Positions 1 to 8,560 are shown, counted from the first letter of the stretch. The stretch: DNA of 64,000 bases from Bradyrhizobium xenonodulans (GCF_027594865.1 NZ_CP089391.1:4990501-5054500), one strand, 5' to 3'. Notes: generated from the letters alone by a model not told the origin. Translations and numbers: made by a program.

Positions 1-479
1 GTTTGCTCATACAATTCGCGCGCGTCCGAAAGACGAATTGTAGCGCCCGTATTCAGCTTCAGTAACAGCGCAATTTGCGATCCCAAGATGATGCGATAGT
101 TAGTCTCGTGGATACGGCGGATCTGTTCAATTGCCAACCCGCGGACCAACCAAGCGATCTTGACCTCGTCCGAGGCATGTGACTGCGCCAGCGTGGCCTT
201 AAGGTTTGTTTCGAATGGTACGATCGCCTCAGGTGCCGGGGGCGGCGGAGCTTCTTGCGATGGTGGCTGTTCTTCAACGACCGCGATCGTTTGCTTCTTT
301 TGTTCGATTGCTAACGCAGTTGGCTCAGCGAACTCGACGGATTTGTCGCCGAAAGCCGCGCTTTTTGCCCTAGATACGAGTGAAGTCACAGTTGATCGAA
401 ACATTAGTAGCGCAGCTAGAGCGACGCCGGGCCACTTTAGGGCTTCGATTAACTTCAGGATCAGTTCGTCAACTGGCAT
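1..479 (-). CDS. Partial gene: membrane-anchored hypothetical protein (3' end beyond window)
   Basis: An open frame runs from an ATG at 479 down to base 1 with no stop, giving at least 159 residues; the C-terminus lies outside the window. Residues about 5-32 form one hydrophobic helix followed by Arg/Lys, so the protein is probably a single-pass inner-membrane protein. Then come a short acidic segment, a Pro-rich linker near residues 80-95 (QEAPPPPAPEA) and a mostly helical region. I do not recognise a family. Codon use (TTA, CTA, GTA, TCA, AGG) is clearly more AT-leaning than in the genes downstream, which fits acquired DNA. No strong ribosome binding site is visible before the ATG, so the start is uncertain. 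Confidence 0.6.
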   Translation of the reverse strand, partial: MPVDELILKLIEALKWPGVALAALLMFRSTVTSLVSRAKSAAFGDKSVEFAEPTALAIEQKKQTIAVVEEQPPSQEAPPPPAPEAIVPFETNLKATLAQSHASDEVKIAWLVRGLAIEQIRRIHETNYRIILGSQIALLLKLNTGATIRLSDARELYEQ

Positions 480-647
480 TGCTGCTGCTCTGGGTGCGAA
501 TCGGTGAGTACAGACGATGCTACAATGCAGGGTAGTGCGGAGCCGGAGGATGATGGAGGCGCCTGTGGATAAGGCGGATGAAGCGCCGACCGGCGGCCCG
601 GATAATCGCAATGAGCTGGGCGAACTTCCTGCCGCAAGCCGTCGAGC

Positions 648-821
648 CTAACGCTCCAACTCTGCCAGCAGCCGGTCGCGATCCTGAAGGTGCAGTCGCT
701 GTGTCGCGCGCATGGTGGCAAGGAACTTCAGAGCATCGGCCGTATCGTGGCCATCGCGGTCCAGCTCCCCGATCAGTGCCTCTTGCCTCGCAAGGTGTTC
801 TACGCCGAGAGCGACGTGCAA
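648..821 (-). CDS. Small conserved hypothetical protein (57 aa)
   Basis: Charged helical protein containing HLARQEALIGELDRDGHDTA and ending in HLQDRDRLLAELER. The HxARQ...ELxRDGHDT...RLH..DRDRLL pattern matches a short soluble hypothetical family common in Bradyrhizobium (recalled, not searched). Function is unknown. The TTG at 821 is chosen because GGAAG lies about 5 bases upstream and because known members begin just before the HxxxG..H..RQ segment. An in-frame ATG at 851 is possible but overlaps the start of the divergent ORF at 850. Confidence 0.55.
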   Translation of the reverse strand: MHVALGVEHLARQEALIGELDRDGHDTADALKFLATMRATQRLHLQDRDRLLAELER

Positions 822-849
822 GGTGCTTCCGCAAGATGAAGTGCGGTAC

Positions 850-1098
850 ATGCTGCCCCGTACCGCCCGGCGAAAGCCGCCCGATCTCAGCATTCCATTG
901 ATCCACCTCAAACGGTTTCCAGCGACTCGTCGCGACCATGCGATCAGGACCCCGTCCGACAAACCCGCGCCGCCGCCGAAACTCAAGCCCGTGCCCAAGC
1001 CGCGCGAGTGGCTGGTGGACAAGGCGCTGCGGAACATCGAAGCATACGCCGACAATCTGCGGGAACTGTTCCGGAAGCTGAAAGGACGGTTGCATTGA
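850..1098 (+). CDS. Hypothetical protein (82 aa), basic and Pro/Lys-rich
   Basis: The frame begins at an ATG that overlaps the alternative ATG of the divergent minus-strand gene. The C-terminal half has plausible composition and codon use: a KPAPPPKLKPVPKPREW linker followed by an amphipathic helix ending LRELFRKLKGRLH. No domain is recognised. The first half is less convincing, so the true start may lie downstream or the ORF may be a remnant in this poorly coding region. Confidence 0.35.
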   Translation: MLPRTARRKPPDLSIPLIHLKRFPATRRDHAIRTPSDKPAPPPKLKPVPKPREWLVDKALRNIEAYADNLRELFRKLKGRLH

Positions 1099-1128
1099 TG
1101 CCGCAGAGCGCGATCGTGCGTGTCTGTT

Positions 1129-1326
1129 TTATCTTCGAGGTGGTGTGGGGTTGGTGGCATTTTGCTCTGCGTTCTCCACCGCTTCTATCAAGACGGGGCA
1201 CTTTTCGTACGCCCCGGCTTCGCCCGCCTCGGTACCGCGAAGCTCCCGGCATTCTCCGCCGTCGAAGAACCACTTGGTCCTTCCAATGGCCGCGATCACT
1301 TTGCATTTGGGGCATTGAACCTGCAT
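1129..1326 (-). CDS. Small Cys-containing hypothetical protein (65 aa)
   Basis: Begins MQVQCPKCKVIAAIG and has two further cysteines (GGEC and EKCPVL), so a four-Cys zinc-binding fold is possible (CPxC...C...C). It would be cytoplasmic. No family is recognised and no strong ribosome binding site is visible. It stands alone on the minus strand in a region otherwise poor in genes. Confidence 0.4.
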   Translation of the reverse strand: MQVQCPKCKVIAAIGRTKWFFDGGECRELRGTEAGEAGAYEKCPVLIEAVENAEQNATNPTPPRR

Positions 1327-2022
1327 GTCGCTACTATGCCGCCAACGTGCGTCCGTCTTCTAGTAAACAGGTCTGCCACAACCGAACTCATCCACAGGCT
1401 GAAATTCCCGCGCGGTTCGCTACCACCGTACCCGCAGCCATCGCGCGGCGGCCCCGGGAGGGTTGGAATGCGTATGGAATGCAAAATATTTTTGGGATCG
1501 CGGATCGCGACACAACGGTGAACACAAACCCACTTCAATATTGATTTTATTGGCCTTTTCTGGCCTGATCACTCCCTGCGCAGTGGTTTGACGGCTTATG
1601 TCGTGCTCTCCCCGGGGAGCGATGCACTATTGCCCCCGTCGCCTTGCGGATGGCTGATGCGCGGACCCGGTCGGGCCGCCACATCACCGCAACACTTGAC
1701 GCACAGACCCCGGGCGTCAGGACCACACGATTTCGCCGTACGCCGATCACACCGGTCGTGTGCGCGAGGTCTTTGCTCACAGTTGCCTGCCCTGCAAAAC
1801 TCTTCGCGCCGATGTAATTAACGTCCACCGCCGTCCGGCCCGCGTTCGTGACGATCGCGATACGCCCCTCTTCCTTGGGCCGGAGTGCGCGCAATATCCG
1901 CCCATTCCGAATTTCTGTAAAGGCGAATATTTTCGATGATGCGCATTGACCGACCGCTCGGTGTTTTGCCCGTCGGGCAACGCGACATCTTGTAGCCCGG
2001 ATAAAGCGCAGCGCAATCCGGG
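1327..2022. other. About 700 bp without a convincing gene; likely decayed spacer
   Basis: ORFs on both strands here have poor composition and no recognisable domain. The minus-strand frames (for example 1547-1894) resemble the low-complexity, Arg-rich hypothetical ORFs that accompany repeated intergenic elements in Bradyrhizobium, so this is probably degenerate repeat-associated sequence. It ends in the palindrome at 1992-2026. No promoter or terminator is clear. Confidence 0.5.
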
Positions 2023-2026
2023 CTAC
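1992..2026. repeat. REP-like palindrome, GTAGCCCGGAT arms
   Basis: Perfect 11-bp arms GTAGCCCGGAT (1992-2002) and ATCCGGGCTAC (2016-2026) around a 13-bp loop. A degenerate relative lies at 20232-20262. This is a common intergenic palindrome type in Bradyrhizobium. The right arm contains the stop codon of the lysR-type gene. Confidence 0.85.
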
Positions 2027-2883
2027 GGAGCCGTGCCCGCCAGCTTCTCAATCACGAGGTCAAGCAGCGCGCGCAAACGCGCCAGCCGCCTGAGATCGCG
2101 GTGATAGCCCACATACGTGTCGCGGCCGGGCGGGCTCGTGCCGACGTCGAGCGCAACCAGCCGTCGGTCGCGATCACCAAGCGGACGCGGCAGCACGGCG
2201 AGCCCGCCACCGTATGCGCACAGTTCGGCCTGCGCCTGCCGGTTGTTGCTGCGCGAGGCGACCTCCGCATTCGGCAGCGTGCGCTTCAGCCAGACCGCGT
2301 CGGGCATGTCGGCGAATTCGGCATTCATGGTCACGACGCGTGCACCGCTGCCATCGCCGGCGCGCGGCGGCTTGCAGCCTTTCTTGCCATAGAGCGCGTA
2401 GGGAATATGCAGCAGTTTTCGGGAGATCACCTCGGGCTCGCCGAACGGCTTGATGCGGAAAACGAGATCGGCTTCCCGTCGCGGCAGGCTGTAGAGCCGC
2501 GCATCGGTCAGAAGCTCGACGGTCACTTTGGGATGGCGCTTGCCGAAGGCGGCGATCACCGGCGACAGCATCACCGTGCCGAACCAGTCCGACGACGACA
2601 GGCGCAGCAGGCCGTCGAGCTGCGTCTCCGCGCCCGAGGCGTGCCGCTGAAGCGCGAGCGCCTCGTCCTCGATCCGCTCGGCGTGGCGAAGCACCGCGGT
2701 GCCCTCGTCGGTCAGCACGAAGCCATCCGCCGTGCGCTGAAACAGCGTCTGTCCCAAAGACGTTTCGAGCGCGCGCAGCCGCCGTCCCATGGTCGGCTGG
2801 GTCTGGCCGATCTTTCGCGCGGCGGCACCAAGCGTGCCTTCGCGCGCAATCGCCAGGAAGATGCGCAGATCGCTCCAATCCAT
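2023..2883 (-). CDS. LysR family transcriptional regulator
   Basis: 286 residues, the usual LysR length. Residues 1-60 form the winged helix-turn-helix (MDWSDLRIFLAIAREGTLGA, then AARKIGQTQPTMGRRLRALE). About 90-280 is the effector-binding periplasmic-protein-like fold. It is divergent from the oxidoreductase gene at 2986 with about 100 bp between them, the classic arrangement in which the regulator controls its divergent neighbour and itself. The first residues match the DWxDLRxFL subgroup, whose N-terminus has an unusual Trp-Asp pair. The stop codon lies in the right arm of the palindrome at 1992-2026, so the C-terminal end may have been trimmed or extended by that repeat. The effector is unknown. 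Confidence 0.9.
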   Translation of the reverse strand: MDWSDLRIFLAIAREGTLGAAARKIGQTQPTMGRRLRALETSLGQTLFQRTADGFVLTDEGTAVLRHAERIEDEALALQRHASGAETQLDGLLRLSSSDWFGTVMLSPVIAAFGKRHPKVTVELLTDARLYSLPRREADLVFRIKPFGEPEVISRKLLHIPYALYGKKGCKPPRAGDGSGARVVTMNAEFADMPDAVWLKRTLPNAEVASRSNNRQAQAELCAYGGGLAVLPRPLGDRDRRLVALDVGTSPPGRDTYVGYHRDLRRLARLRALLDLVIEKLAGTAP

Positions 2884-2933
2884 CGGAAGGCCTCATACAA
2901 AAACGCACGATGACCGTACATCCTTGTTTCTTT

Positions 2934-2951
2934 CCATGCAAAAATTCATGG
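2934..2951. promoter_or_regulatory. Candidate operator between lysR and oxidoreductase
   Basis: Inverted repeat CCATG-N8-CATGG with an AT-rich centre (CAAAAATT), about 35 bp before the oxidoreductase start and 50 bp before the lysR start. LysR proteins often bind dyads with AT-rich centres in such divergent spacers. The assignment is inference from position. Confidence 0.3.
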
Positions 2952-2985
2952 GCATATTGAAGGCCGACAACGGAGCAAGACGATC

Positions 2986-3978
2986 ATGACGAGACCATCG
3001 ACGATGCGCGCGGCTCTGCTGGAGACCCACAACGCTCCCTTACGCCTCTCAACCATCTCCACGCCCGAGATCGGCCCGCGCGAGGTGCTGGTTCGGGTGC
3101 GGGCGAGCGGGGTCAATCCGCTCGACACCAAGATCCATGCGGGCGCGGCGGCGCATGCGCGTCATCCATTGCCGGCAATCCTCGGCATCGATCTCGCCGG
3201 CGTGGTCGAACAGACCGGACGCGAGGTCTCGCGGTTCAAGCCGGGCGACGAGGTCTACGGCATGACCGGGGGTGTCGGCGGCGTGCAGGGATCGCTGGCC
3301 GAATTCGCCGCGGTCGACGCCGATCTCCTCGCGCTGAAGCCGGCCAATCTCACCATGCGGGAAGCTGCCACTTTGCCCCTGATCGTCATCACCGCATGGG
3401 AAGGCCTGATCGACCGCGCGGCATTGAAGGCGGACCAGAAGGTGTTGATCCATGGTGGTGCGGGCGGCGTCGGTCATGTCGCGATCCAGATCGCGCGCGC
3501 CTTCGGAGCGGAGGTGTTCGCAACCGGCTCGGCCTCGCAGCGCGCCACCATCGAAGAATATGGCGCAGTGTTCATCGATCGCGACACCTCGGTCGAAACC
3601 TACGTTACGCAGCATACTGGCGGCCGCGGCTTCGACATCGTCTACGACACCGTCGGCGGCAAGGTGCTCGACGCCTCCTTTGAAGCGGTGCGCCGCTTCG
3701 GCCATGTGGTGAGCGCACTCGGCTGGGGGACGCACGCGCTTGCGCCGCTGTCGTTCCGCGCCGCCACCTATTCCGGCGTGTTCACGCTGCTGCCGCTGCT
3801 GTCGGGCGAAGGCCGCGCGCATCATGGGGAGATCATGGCGGAAGCCACGCGCATCATCGAGGCCGGCAAGCTCGTGCCGCTGCTCGACCTCCGGCGCTTT
3901 ACGCTGGAGAGCGTCGGCGAGGCCTATGCGCTGATCAGAGACCACGCGGTCAAGGGCAAGCTGGTCGTCGATATCTGA
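2986..3978 (+). CDS. Zinc-independent MDR family oxidoreductase (quinone oxidoreductase-like)
   Basis: 330 residues, the typical length for NADPH:quinone oxidoreductases and related medium-chain dehydrogenases. The GroES-like catalytic fold covers residues about 1-120. The Rossmann fold carries the nucleotide-binding motif GGAGGVGHVAIQIA near residue 157. The Cys pattern of the structural zinc site is absent, so it belongs to the zinc-independent QOR branch. The probable reaction is NADPH-dependent reduction of quinones or activated alkenes in the cytoplasm. It is divergent from the LysR gene, which probably regulates it. ATG at 2986 follows GGAGCAAGACGATC. Confidence 0.88.
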   Translation: MTRPSTMRAALLETHNAPLRLSTISTPEIGPREVLVRVRASGVNPLDTKIHAGAAAHARHPLPAILGIDLAGVVEQTGREVSRFKPGDEVYGMTGGVGGVQGSLAEFAAVDADLLALKPANLTMREAATLPLIVITAWEGLIDRAALKADQKVLIHGGAGGVGHVAIQIARAFGAEVFATGSASQRATIEEYGAVFIDRDTSVETYVTQHTGGRGFDIVYDTVGGKVLDASFEAVRRFGHVVSALGWGTHALAPLSFRAATYSGVFTLLPLLSGEGRAHHGEIMAEATRIIEAGKLVPLLDLRRFTLESVGEAYALIRDHAVKGKLVVDI

Positions 3979-4015
3979 GGTGAAGCTGGCAGTGCGGAGA
4001 GCGCTGCGGACGCCG

Positions 4016-4210
4016 CTAGTCCTCGCTGGACGCCGCGGAGCGGTTGCGCAAGGGAGCCTGCGACAACAGGAAGAACAATGCGCGCTCGCCATGATATTTG
4101 GCGGACGGCCGGGTGCGCTCGAAGCCATCGGCAAATATCTTGCCGGACTGGTCGCACACCTGCCATCGCCAGCCGAACCGCTTACGCCTGGTGAGGATGA
4201 CTTCGAACAT
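4016..4210 (-). CDS. Small conserved hypothetical protein (64 aa)
   Basis: MFEVILTRRKRFGWRWQVCD, then GKIFADGFE...AKYHGERALFFLL: a compact beta-rich protein of a kind found widely in Bradyrhizobium and relatives (recalled from family resemblance). The sequence is consistent with a small soluble beta-sheet domain. Function is unknown. Its stop is 35 bp from the end of the convergent oxidoreductase gene, so the two genes share a short intergenic space. The ATG has no strong upstream ribosome binding site. Confidence 0.7.
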   Translation of the reverse strand: MFEVILTRRKRFGWRWQVCDQSGKIFADGFERTRPSAKYHGERALFFLLSQAPLRNRSAASSED

Positions 4211-4613
4211 GCGACGAGCTTGGTCCCCTGCTCCCTGCCGGTCTCGCAGACGTACGAATCTGCTCCGGCCTCCCCCGTTTGACGGATGCTCGACATATAT
4301 CGCAGCAGGATGGAAAGAGAATAAAATTGATTATCGGAAATACGTATCTTCCACCGTCTATGATGAACGCGCGCGAGGCGCGGAATAAGCCCTCGCTGCC
4401 GGTGTTTCTTGCAGCTCCAAGAGGCAGCCCGGTAGCACCGGCCGAAGTATTCAAATCGGTACACAGCGACGACGCCAGTGAGCGTCTGCTCACTTGCTGC
4501 GAAGGTAACGGGAGATGGTGGATTGGTGCGCTGTTTGAGAAGCGGCGCATTCTGTCCGCGCAAGGTCCGACGTCCGGCCGCACGCAGGCCAGGACCGGGC
4601 TGAACAGCCAGCC
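4211..4613. other. 403-bp stretch with no supported gene
   Basis: Two overlapping ORFs on opposite strands (4279-4677 plus, 4182-4583 minus) lack recognisable domains, normal composition or ribosome binding sites. The segment around 4310-4350 is AT-rich and could hold the promoter of the 4016-4210 gene. Nothing else is seen. Confidence 0.5.
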
Positions 4614-5684
4614 CTACCGCGCCACCACCTCGACCTCACCGTCGACGCCGTTCACGACGTTGAAGCCGCGCTCGTAGACCTTGCCCTCGTTCTTGGCGAT
4701 GGCGCGGTATTCGCCTTCGGAGAGCACGACGCGCGGGAAGGCGCCGATCGATTCCTTGATGACGTCGCCGCCGGGGGTCAGCACCGACCAGGCGGTGTTA
4801 GCGAGCGCCTCGCCGCCCCTGTCGCTGACCAGCTTGAGCGTGATCACGGCAGCGCGGTGGGTGATGGTGACGTCGGTGAGCTTGCCGGCCTGGACGCGGA
4901 TGTCCGAACGCACCACCGAATTGGCGTCGCCGTAGTTGGAGATGATGTAGTAGGTGCCCTCCGGGATCAGCACGACGTCGCCGGCGGCGACGTTGGGCAC
5001 CAGCGAAGCGCGCTCGCCGGATTCGAACTGGCTGCCCTTGTAGATCGCGAACGAGATCTGGTTCTGCGGAATCCGGCTGGTGCCGACGCGGCCCTCGATG
5101 CGCAGGCCCCCTGCAGGCAGCACGAAGGATTCGCGGTCGGTCTCTGCCTTCAGGCTGACGGTGCGTACCGCGCTGACGAGGCCGAAGGCGACGTGCACGA
5201 CGTAATTGCCGGGCGGCAGCACGATGTTCGGCGTGGCGTTGCGATCCTCGCGGATCAGCTTGAAGGTGCCGTTCTCGTCGGGACGGTCGGCGAACACCCG
5301 CCAGACCAGGCCGCTGGTGATCGCGGGGGTGTCCTTGCCGTATTTCGCGGTCAGCGACAGCACGCCCTGGCCGGGCACGGCGGCGTTGAGCGGCGGGGCC
5401 GCCGGCACGGTCGAGACCGCGGGTGGCGGCATGCTGGGGGTGTTGGGCTGGATCAGGGTCGGCGGCAGGCTCGGGGGGGCAGCGGTCTGGCCGGACGGCG
5501 CAAGCTGAACGGCGTTACCGGGGTCGGGCACCGATGCCGGGGGCACCGGCGGCGGACGATCGGAAAAAAGCTGCGCCTGCGCAGCATTTTGGCCGAGCGC
5601 ATAGAGGAAAACAGCGAAGGTCAGCGTCGGCAGCAGCGATGCGCTGCGCCGCCATCCGATGATGCCGTCACCCCCGAGAGTCAT
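4614..5684 (-). CDS. Exported protein with repeated beta-sandwich-like modules
   Basis: 356 residues. Residues about 12-37 form a hydrophobic signal segment ending in AQAQ, followed by a Pro-rich linker to about residue 85. The remainder shows at least three similar modules centred on LPPGNYVVHVAFG, LIPEGTYYIISNYG and VLSEGEYRAIAKNEG, each followed by a charged beta strand. The pattern (PxGxY.., then a strand) resembles PEGA or carboxypeptidase-regulatory-like beta-sandwiches. It is probably periplasmic or surface-attached. No catalytic motif is seen. It is divergent from the patatin gene at 5931. The N-terminal Met at 5684 gives an n-region with Arg-Arg, which is reasonable for a signal peptide. 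Confidence 0.7.
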   Translation of the reverse strand: MTLGGDGIIGWRRSASLLPTLTFAVFLYALGQNAAQAQLFSDRPPPVPPASVPDPGNAVQLAPSGQTAAPPSLPPTLIQPNTPSMPPPAVSTVPAAPPLNAAVPGQGVLSLTAKYGKDTPAITSGLVWRVFADRPDENGTFKLIREDRNATPNIVLPPGNYVVHVAFGLVSAVRTVSLKAETDRESFVLPAGGLRIEGRVGTSRIPQNQISFAIYKGSQFESGERASLVPNVAAGDVVLIPEGTYYIISNYGDANSVVRSDIRVQAGKLTDVTITHRAAVITLKLVSDRGGEALANTAWSVLTPGGDVIKESIGAFPRVVLSEGEYRAIAKNEGKVYERGFNVVNGVDGEVEVVAR

Positions 5685-5930
5685 GCCACCTGCTTTTCAC
5701 CGAAAACGCGGCAAATTCAAGCCTCTGATACCCCAGGAAATACGGGCCTGCCACGTTTGACGGAACCCGGTTGACGCCTGCGTGATTAGAAGGAAGGCAA
5801 TCGGCACTCGCCACACTCCTGCCCCCTGCTTCCCGAACGGTATAAACCATGCTTCGCCCTTGGTCTGGCGGAGCGGAAGTACGGTGCCTACTCTGGTGAG
5901 AGAGGGTTGCCGCAGGGTGGGAGAGTAGCG

Positions 5931-6974
5931 GTGTTGGACATATTGAAGGGACGGGGCGCGAACGGCTCGAATGGCGAGAAGGTCGGCCTCGGCGCCACGC
6001 GCCGGCCAGTCATTGGCCTTGCCCTCGGCGGCGGCGCCGCCCGCGGCTTCGCCCATATCGGCATTATCAGGACCCTGGTCGCCAATGGCATCGTGCCCGA
6101 TGTCGTGGTCGGCACCTCGATCGGCGCCGTGGTCGGCGGCCTCTATGCGGCCGGCCGGCTCGACACGCTGGAGGAGTGGGGCCGCAGCCTGCAAGGGATG
6201 CGCAACATCCTCGGCTATCTCGACATCCGCCTCAACGGCTCCGGCCTGATCGGCGGCGAGAAGCTGGCGACCCGGCTCGAGGCCGCCTGCGGCCAGACCC
6301 TGATCGAGGATCTCCCGATCAAGTTCGCCGCCGTCGCGACCGAGGTCCGCACCGGCCACGAGATCTGGTTGACGCGCGGCCGCGCAGTCGACGCCATGCG
6401 CGCCTCCTACGCGCTGCCCGGCATCTTCTCTCCCGTCCTGATCGGCGACCGCTGGCTGGTCGACGGCGCGCTGGTGAACCCGGTGCCGGTCTCGGCCGCG
6501 CGGGCGCTCGGCGCCGAAATCGTCATCGCCGCAAATCTTTCCAGCGACATCTTCACCTATTCCACCACCATCCATTCGCACGGCGCGGTGCCTGAACCGG
6601 ACGTCCCCGTGGCCGAAGAGCCGACGTCCAAGCGACTCTTTCCGAGATTCTTCTCGCCTGAGAAGACGGTGAAGCGCGAGTTCTTCGGCGGAGGCGGCAG
6701 CCGGCCCGGCCTCTCCTCGGTGATGGTCGACGCCTTCAACATCATGCAGGACCGCATCACCCGCGCCCGCCTCGCCGGCGATCCGCCTGATCTCCTGATC
6801 ACGCCGCGGGTCGGCCAGTTCGGCTGGTTCGACTTCCATCGCGGCGAGGACCTGATCGCGCACGGCACCCGCGCCGCCGAGCGCGCGCTGGAGTCGATCC
6901 GGGAGGCGATCGAGGTGCTCGCGCCGGCGCCGGCGGGCAACGCACCCAAAGCGGAATCCAGCGCTGACGAGTGA
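5931..6974 (+). CDS. Patatin-like phospholipase family protein (RssA-like)
   Basis: 347 residues. The three patatin signatures are present: the oxyanion-hole glycine-rich motif LALGGGAARGFAHIG (residues about 33-47), the nucleophile GTSIG (about 62-66) and the catalytic Asp in VDGALVNP (about 176-183). These form a Ser-Asp dyad, so it is predicted to be a lipid acyl hydrolase. After the core is a long C-terminal extension with a low-complexity segment (about 208-260) and a conserved end. There is no signal peptide, so the site of action is cytoplasmic or inner-membrane-associated. GTG at 5931 is chosen because GGGAGAG lies 5 bases upstream; a TTG at 5907 is also in frame. It is convergent with the CBS-domain gene. 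Confidence 0.88.
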   Translation: MLDILKGRGANGSNGEKVGLGATRRPVIGLALGGGAARGFAHIGIIRTLVANGIVPDVVVGTSIGAVVGGLYAAGRLDTLEEWGRSLQGMRNILGYLDIRLNGSGLIGGEKLATRLEAACGQTLIEDLPIKFAAVATEVRTGHEIWLTRGRAVDAMRASYALPGIFSPVLIGDRWLVDGALVNPVPVSAARALGAEIVIAANLSSDIFTYSTTIHSHGAVPEPDVPVAEEPTSKRLFPRFFSPEKTVKREFFGGGGSRPGLSSVMVDAFNIMQDRITRARLAGDPPDLLITPRVGQFGWFDFHRGEDLIAHGTRAAERALESIREAIEVLAPAPAGNAPKAESSADE

Positions 6975-6979
6975 GCCGC

Positions 6980-7408
6980 TCAGGCCGTCTTGATGTAGTC
7001 GCGCAGGGCTTCCTGCTCGGACTCGTATTCCTGAACGCGGCGCTTGACGATATCGCCGATCGAGATCAGGCCGACCACCTTGCCGCCGTCGATCACGGGC
7101 AGATGGCGGAACTTGCCGGTGGTCATCATCTCCATGAGCTCGGCGACCGTGTCGGTTTCCTTGCAGGTCACGACCTTGCGGGTCATGACCTGAGAGACCG
7201 GCTCCTCCAGCGCGCCGGCGCCGCGCTCGCCGATCACCCGCACGATGTCGCGCTCGGACAGGATGCCTTCCAGCCGGCTCTGGTTCATCACCAGCACCGC
7301 GCCGATCTTCTTCTCGCCGAGCAGCTTGACCGCGGCAGCCAGTTTCGCGTCCGGCTCGACGCTCATGATCTGGTGGCCCTTGGTGTTGAGAATGGAACGT
7401 ACCGTCAT
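6980..7408 (-). CDS. CBS-domain pair protein
   Basis: 142 residues consisting almost entirely of two CBS motifs: residues about 5-65 (VRSILNTKGHQIMSVEPDAK, ending ILSERDIVR) and about 75-132 (VMTRKVVTCKETDTVAELM, ending GLISIGDIVK). Stand-alone CBS pairs form a Bateman module that binds adenosine nucleotides and senses energy state; the target here is unknown. AGGAGGCGACA precedes the ATG, a strong ribosome binding site. It is convergent with the patatin gene, with 5 bp between the stops. Confidence 0.9.
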   Translation of the reverse strand: MTVRSILNTKGHQIMSVEPDAKLAAAVKLLGEKKIGAVLVMNQSRLEGILSERDIVRVIGERGAGALEEPVSQVMTRKVVTCKETDTVAELMEMMTTGKFRHLPVIDGGKVVGLISIGDIVKRRVQEYESEQEALRDYIKTA

Positions 7409-7597
7409 TGTCGCCTCCTGAATCGGAGCCGCCCGCCTTTTGGCGGTCCGGACTTGTTCTTCGAGTCTTCAACTAACAGTTTCAGCGCCGGTTTCACGCT
7501 CGGGCGCTTTGCGAAGCATTGCCGCTAACGGCATGTCGCTTCGGAACATTCTTCAACGGAATGATGGATGAATTCGGGCCGCGCCGCAAGCGCCGCT

Positions 7598-8422
7598 TCA
7601 AATTCGGTCGGAAACGTCCCGTGATGACGCATCCGCAGCATCGTCGTTTCGCACGCGCGGCACGGGATCGAACAGCGCGAACAGCAACAGGCCGGCGAAG
7701 AAGCCGCCGATATGCGCCTGCCAGGCGACGCTGGTGGTTTCGGAATCGATGCCGATCGCCCCGACGCCGAAGATGATGTTGACGCCGAACCAGACGCTGA
7801 GGAAGCCGACCACCCGCCCGTCGCGGAGCGCGCGCGACAGCGGCAGCGCCGGAACCCTTGCGGCGGTATCGGCGTCCGATCGGCTGAACGACAGGAAGCT
7901 GCCGCGAACGAAGGCAAAGCGGATTGCGGCTGCCATCGCGCCCGACACCGAGGCCGAGGCGCCGATCATCGGCGCCACCGCATGCTCATGGGTGACGAGA
8001 TGGGCGAGCGCGCCGGCCGCCGCCGTCACCGCGAGAAACAGGAAGAACCTGATGGCGCCGAAGCGCCGCGCCAGCGCGCTGCCGAACGGCAGCAGCCACA
8101 GCACGTTGAAGCCGAGATGGGTCAGATTGGCATGGAGCAGCGAATAGGTGACGAAGGTCCAGACCTTGGCGCCGGCGCCGCCGGGGATCTGCAAATTGAG
8201 CAGCGAGGAATCGTAGCGCTTCGGAATGAAGCCGAAGACGTCGATGGTCCAGTTCTCGAGCTCCGGCGGCAACAGCACCCGCAGATGAATCACGGCCAGG
8301 AGCAGGATATAGGCCGTCAGCGCCACCGGCAGCGTCAGGATCGGCTCGCGCGGGGCCTCCTCGACGACGGCCGGCACCTCGTGCGGAGGATCTTGCGGCG
8401 GAGAATTTTGCGGGGAATCCAA
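7598..8422 (-). CDS. Rhomboid family intramembrane serine protease
   Basis: 274 residues. A Pro/Glu-rich cytoplasmic N-terminus (about 1-28) is followed by six or more hydrophobic segments. The catalytic Ser is in MIGASASVSGAMAAA (in TM4) and the partner His is in WQAHIGGFFAGLLLF (in TM6). The oxyanion Asn region is LLHANLTHLGFN in TM2. The fold is that of a bacterial rhomboid, cleaving single-pass membrane proteins in the inner membrane. The frame opens at a TTG at 8422 with a weak ribosome binding site, and the precise start is uncertain. Convergent overlap with other genes is not seen. Confidence 0.88.
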   Translation of the reverse strand: MDSPQNSPPQDPPHEVPAVVEEAPREPILTLPVALTAYILLLAVIHLRVLLPPELENWTIDVFGFIPKRYDSSLLNLQIPGGAGAKVWTFVTYSLLHANLTHLGFNVLWLLPFGSALARRFGAIRFFLFLAVTAAAGALAHLVTHEHAVAPMIGASASVSGAMAAAIRFAFVRGSFLSFSRSDADTAARVPALPLSRALRDGRVVGFLSVWFGVNIIFGVGAIGIDSETTSVAWQAHIGGFFAGLLLFALFDPVPRVRNDDAADASSRDVSDRI

Positions 8423-8532
8423 GGCAGCTTCGCTTTCAGCGCGATCGGAGCGACAGGTTTAACGACAAGCCTTAACGACAAGCCTTGGAGATAGTCGCCT
8501 TTGCCGGCCTTGCGCAAGTGCACAAAAGGAAA

Positions 8533-8560
8533 AGGCAGGGCCCCTGGGAAAGCCCTGCCT
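8533..8560 (-). terminator. Rho-independent terminator on the minus strand, orphan
   Basis: Perfect 9-bp arms AGGCAGGGC / GCCCTGCCT around a 10-base loop. On the minus strand the hairpin is followed by TTTCCTTTT, a U-rich tail. No recognised gene on that strand lies immediately upstream of it. Confidence 0.65.

Noticed and set aside
520..1160. Longer minus-strand ORFs (520-1095 and 648-1160)
   Set aside because: Arg/Pro-rich translations without domains; only the last 57 codons of 648-1160 look like a real protein, so just that part was kept.
1547..1894. Minus-strand ORF of 115 aa
   Set aside because: Composition resembles repeat-associated spurious ORFs, no domain and no ribosome binding site.
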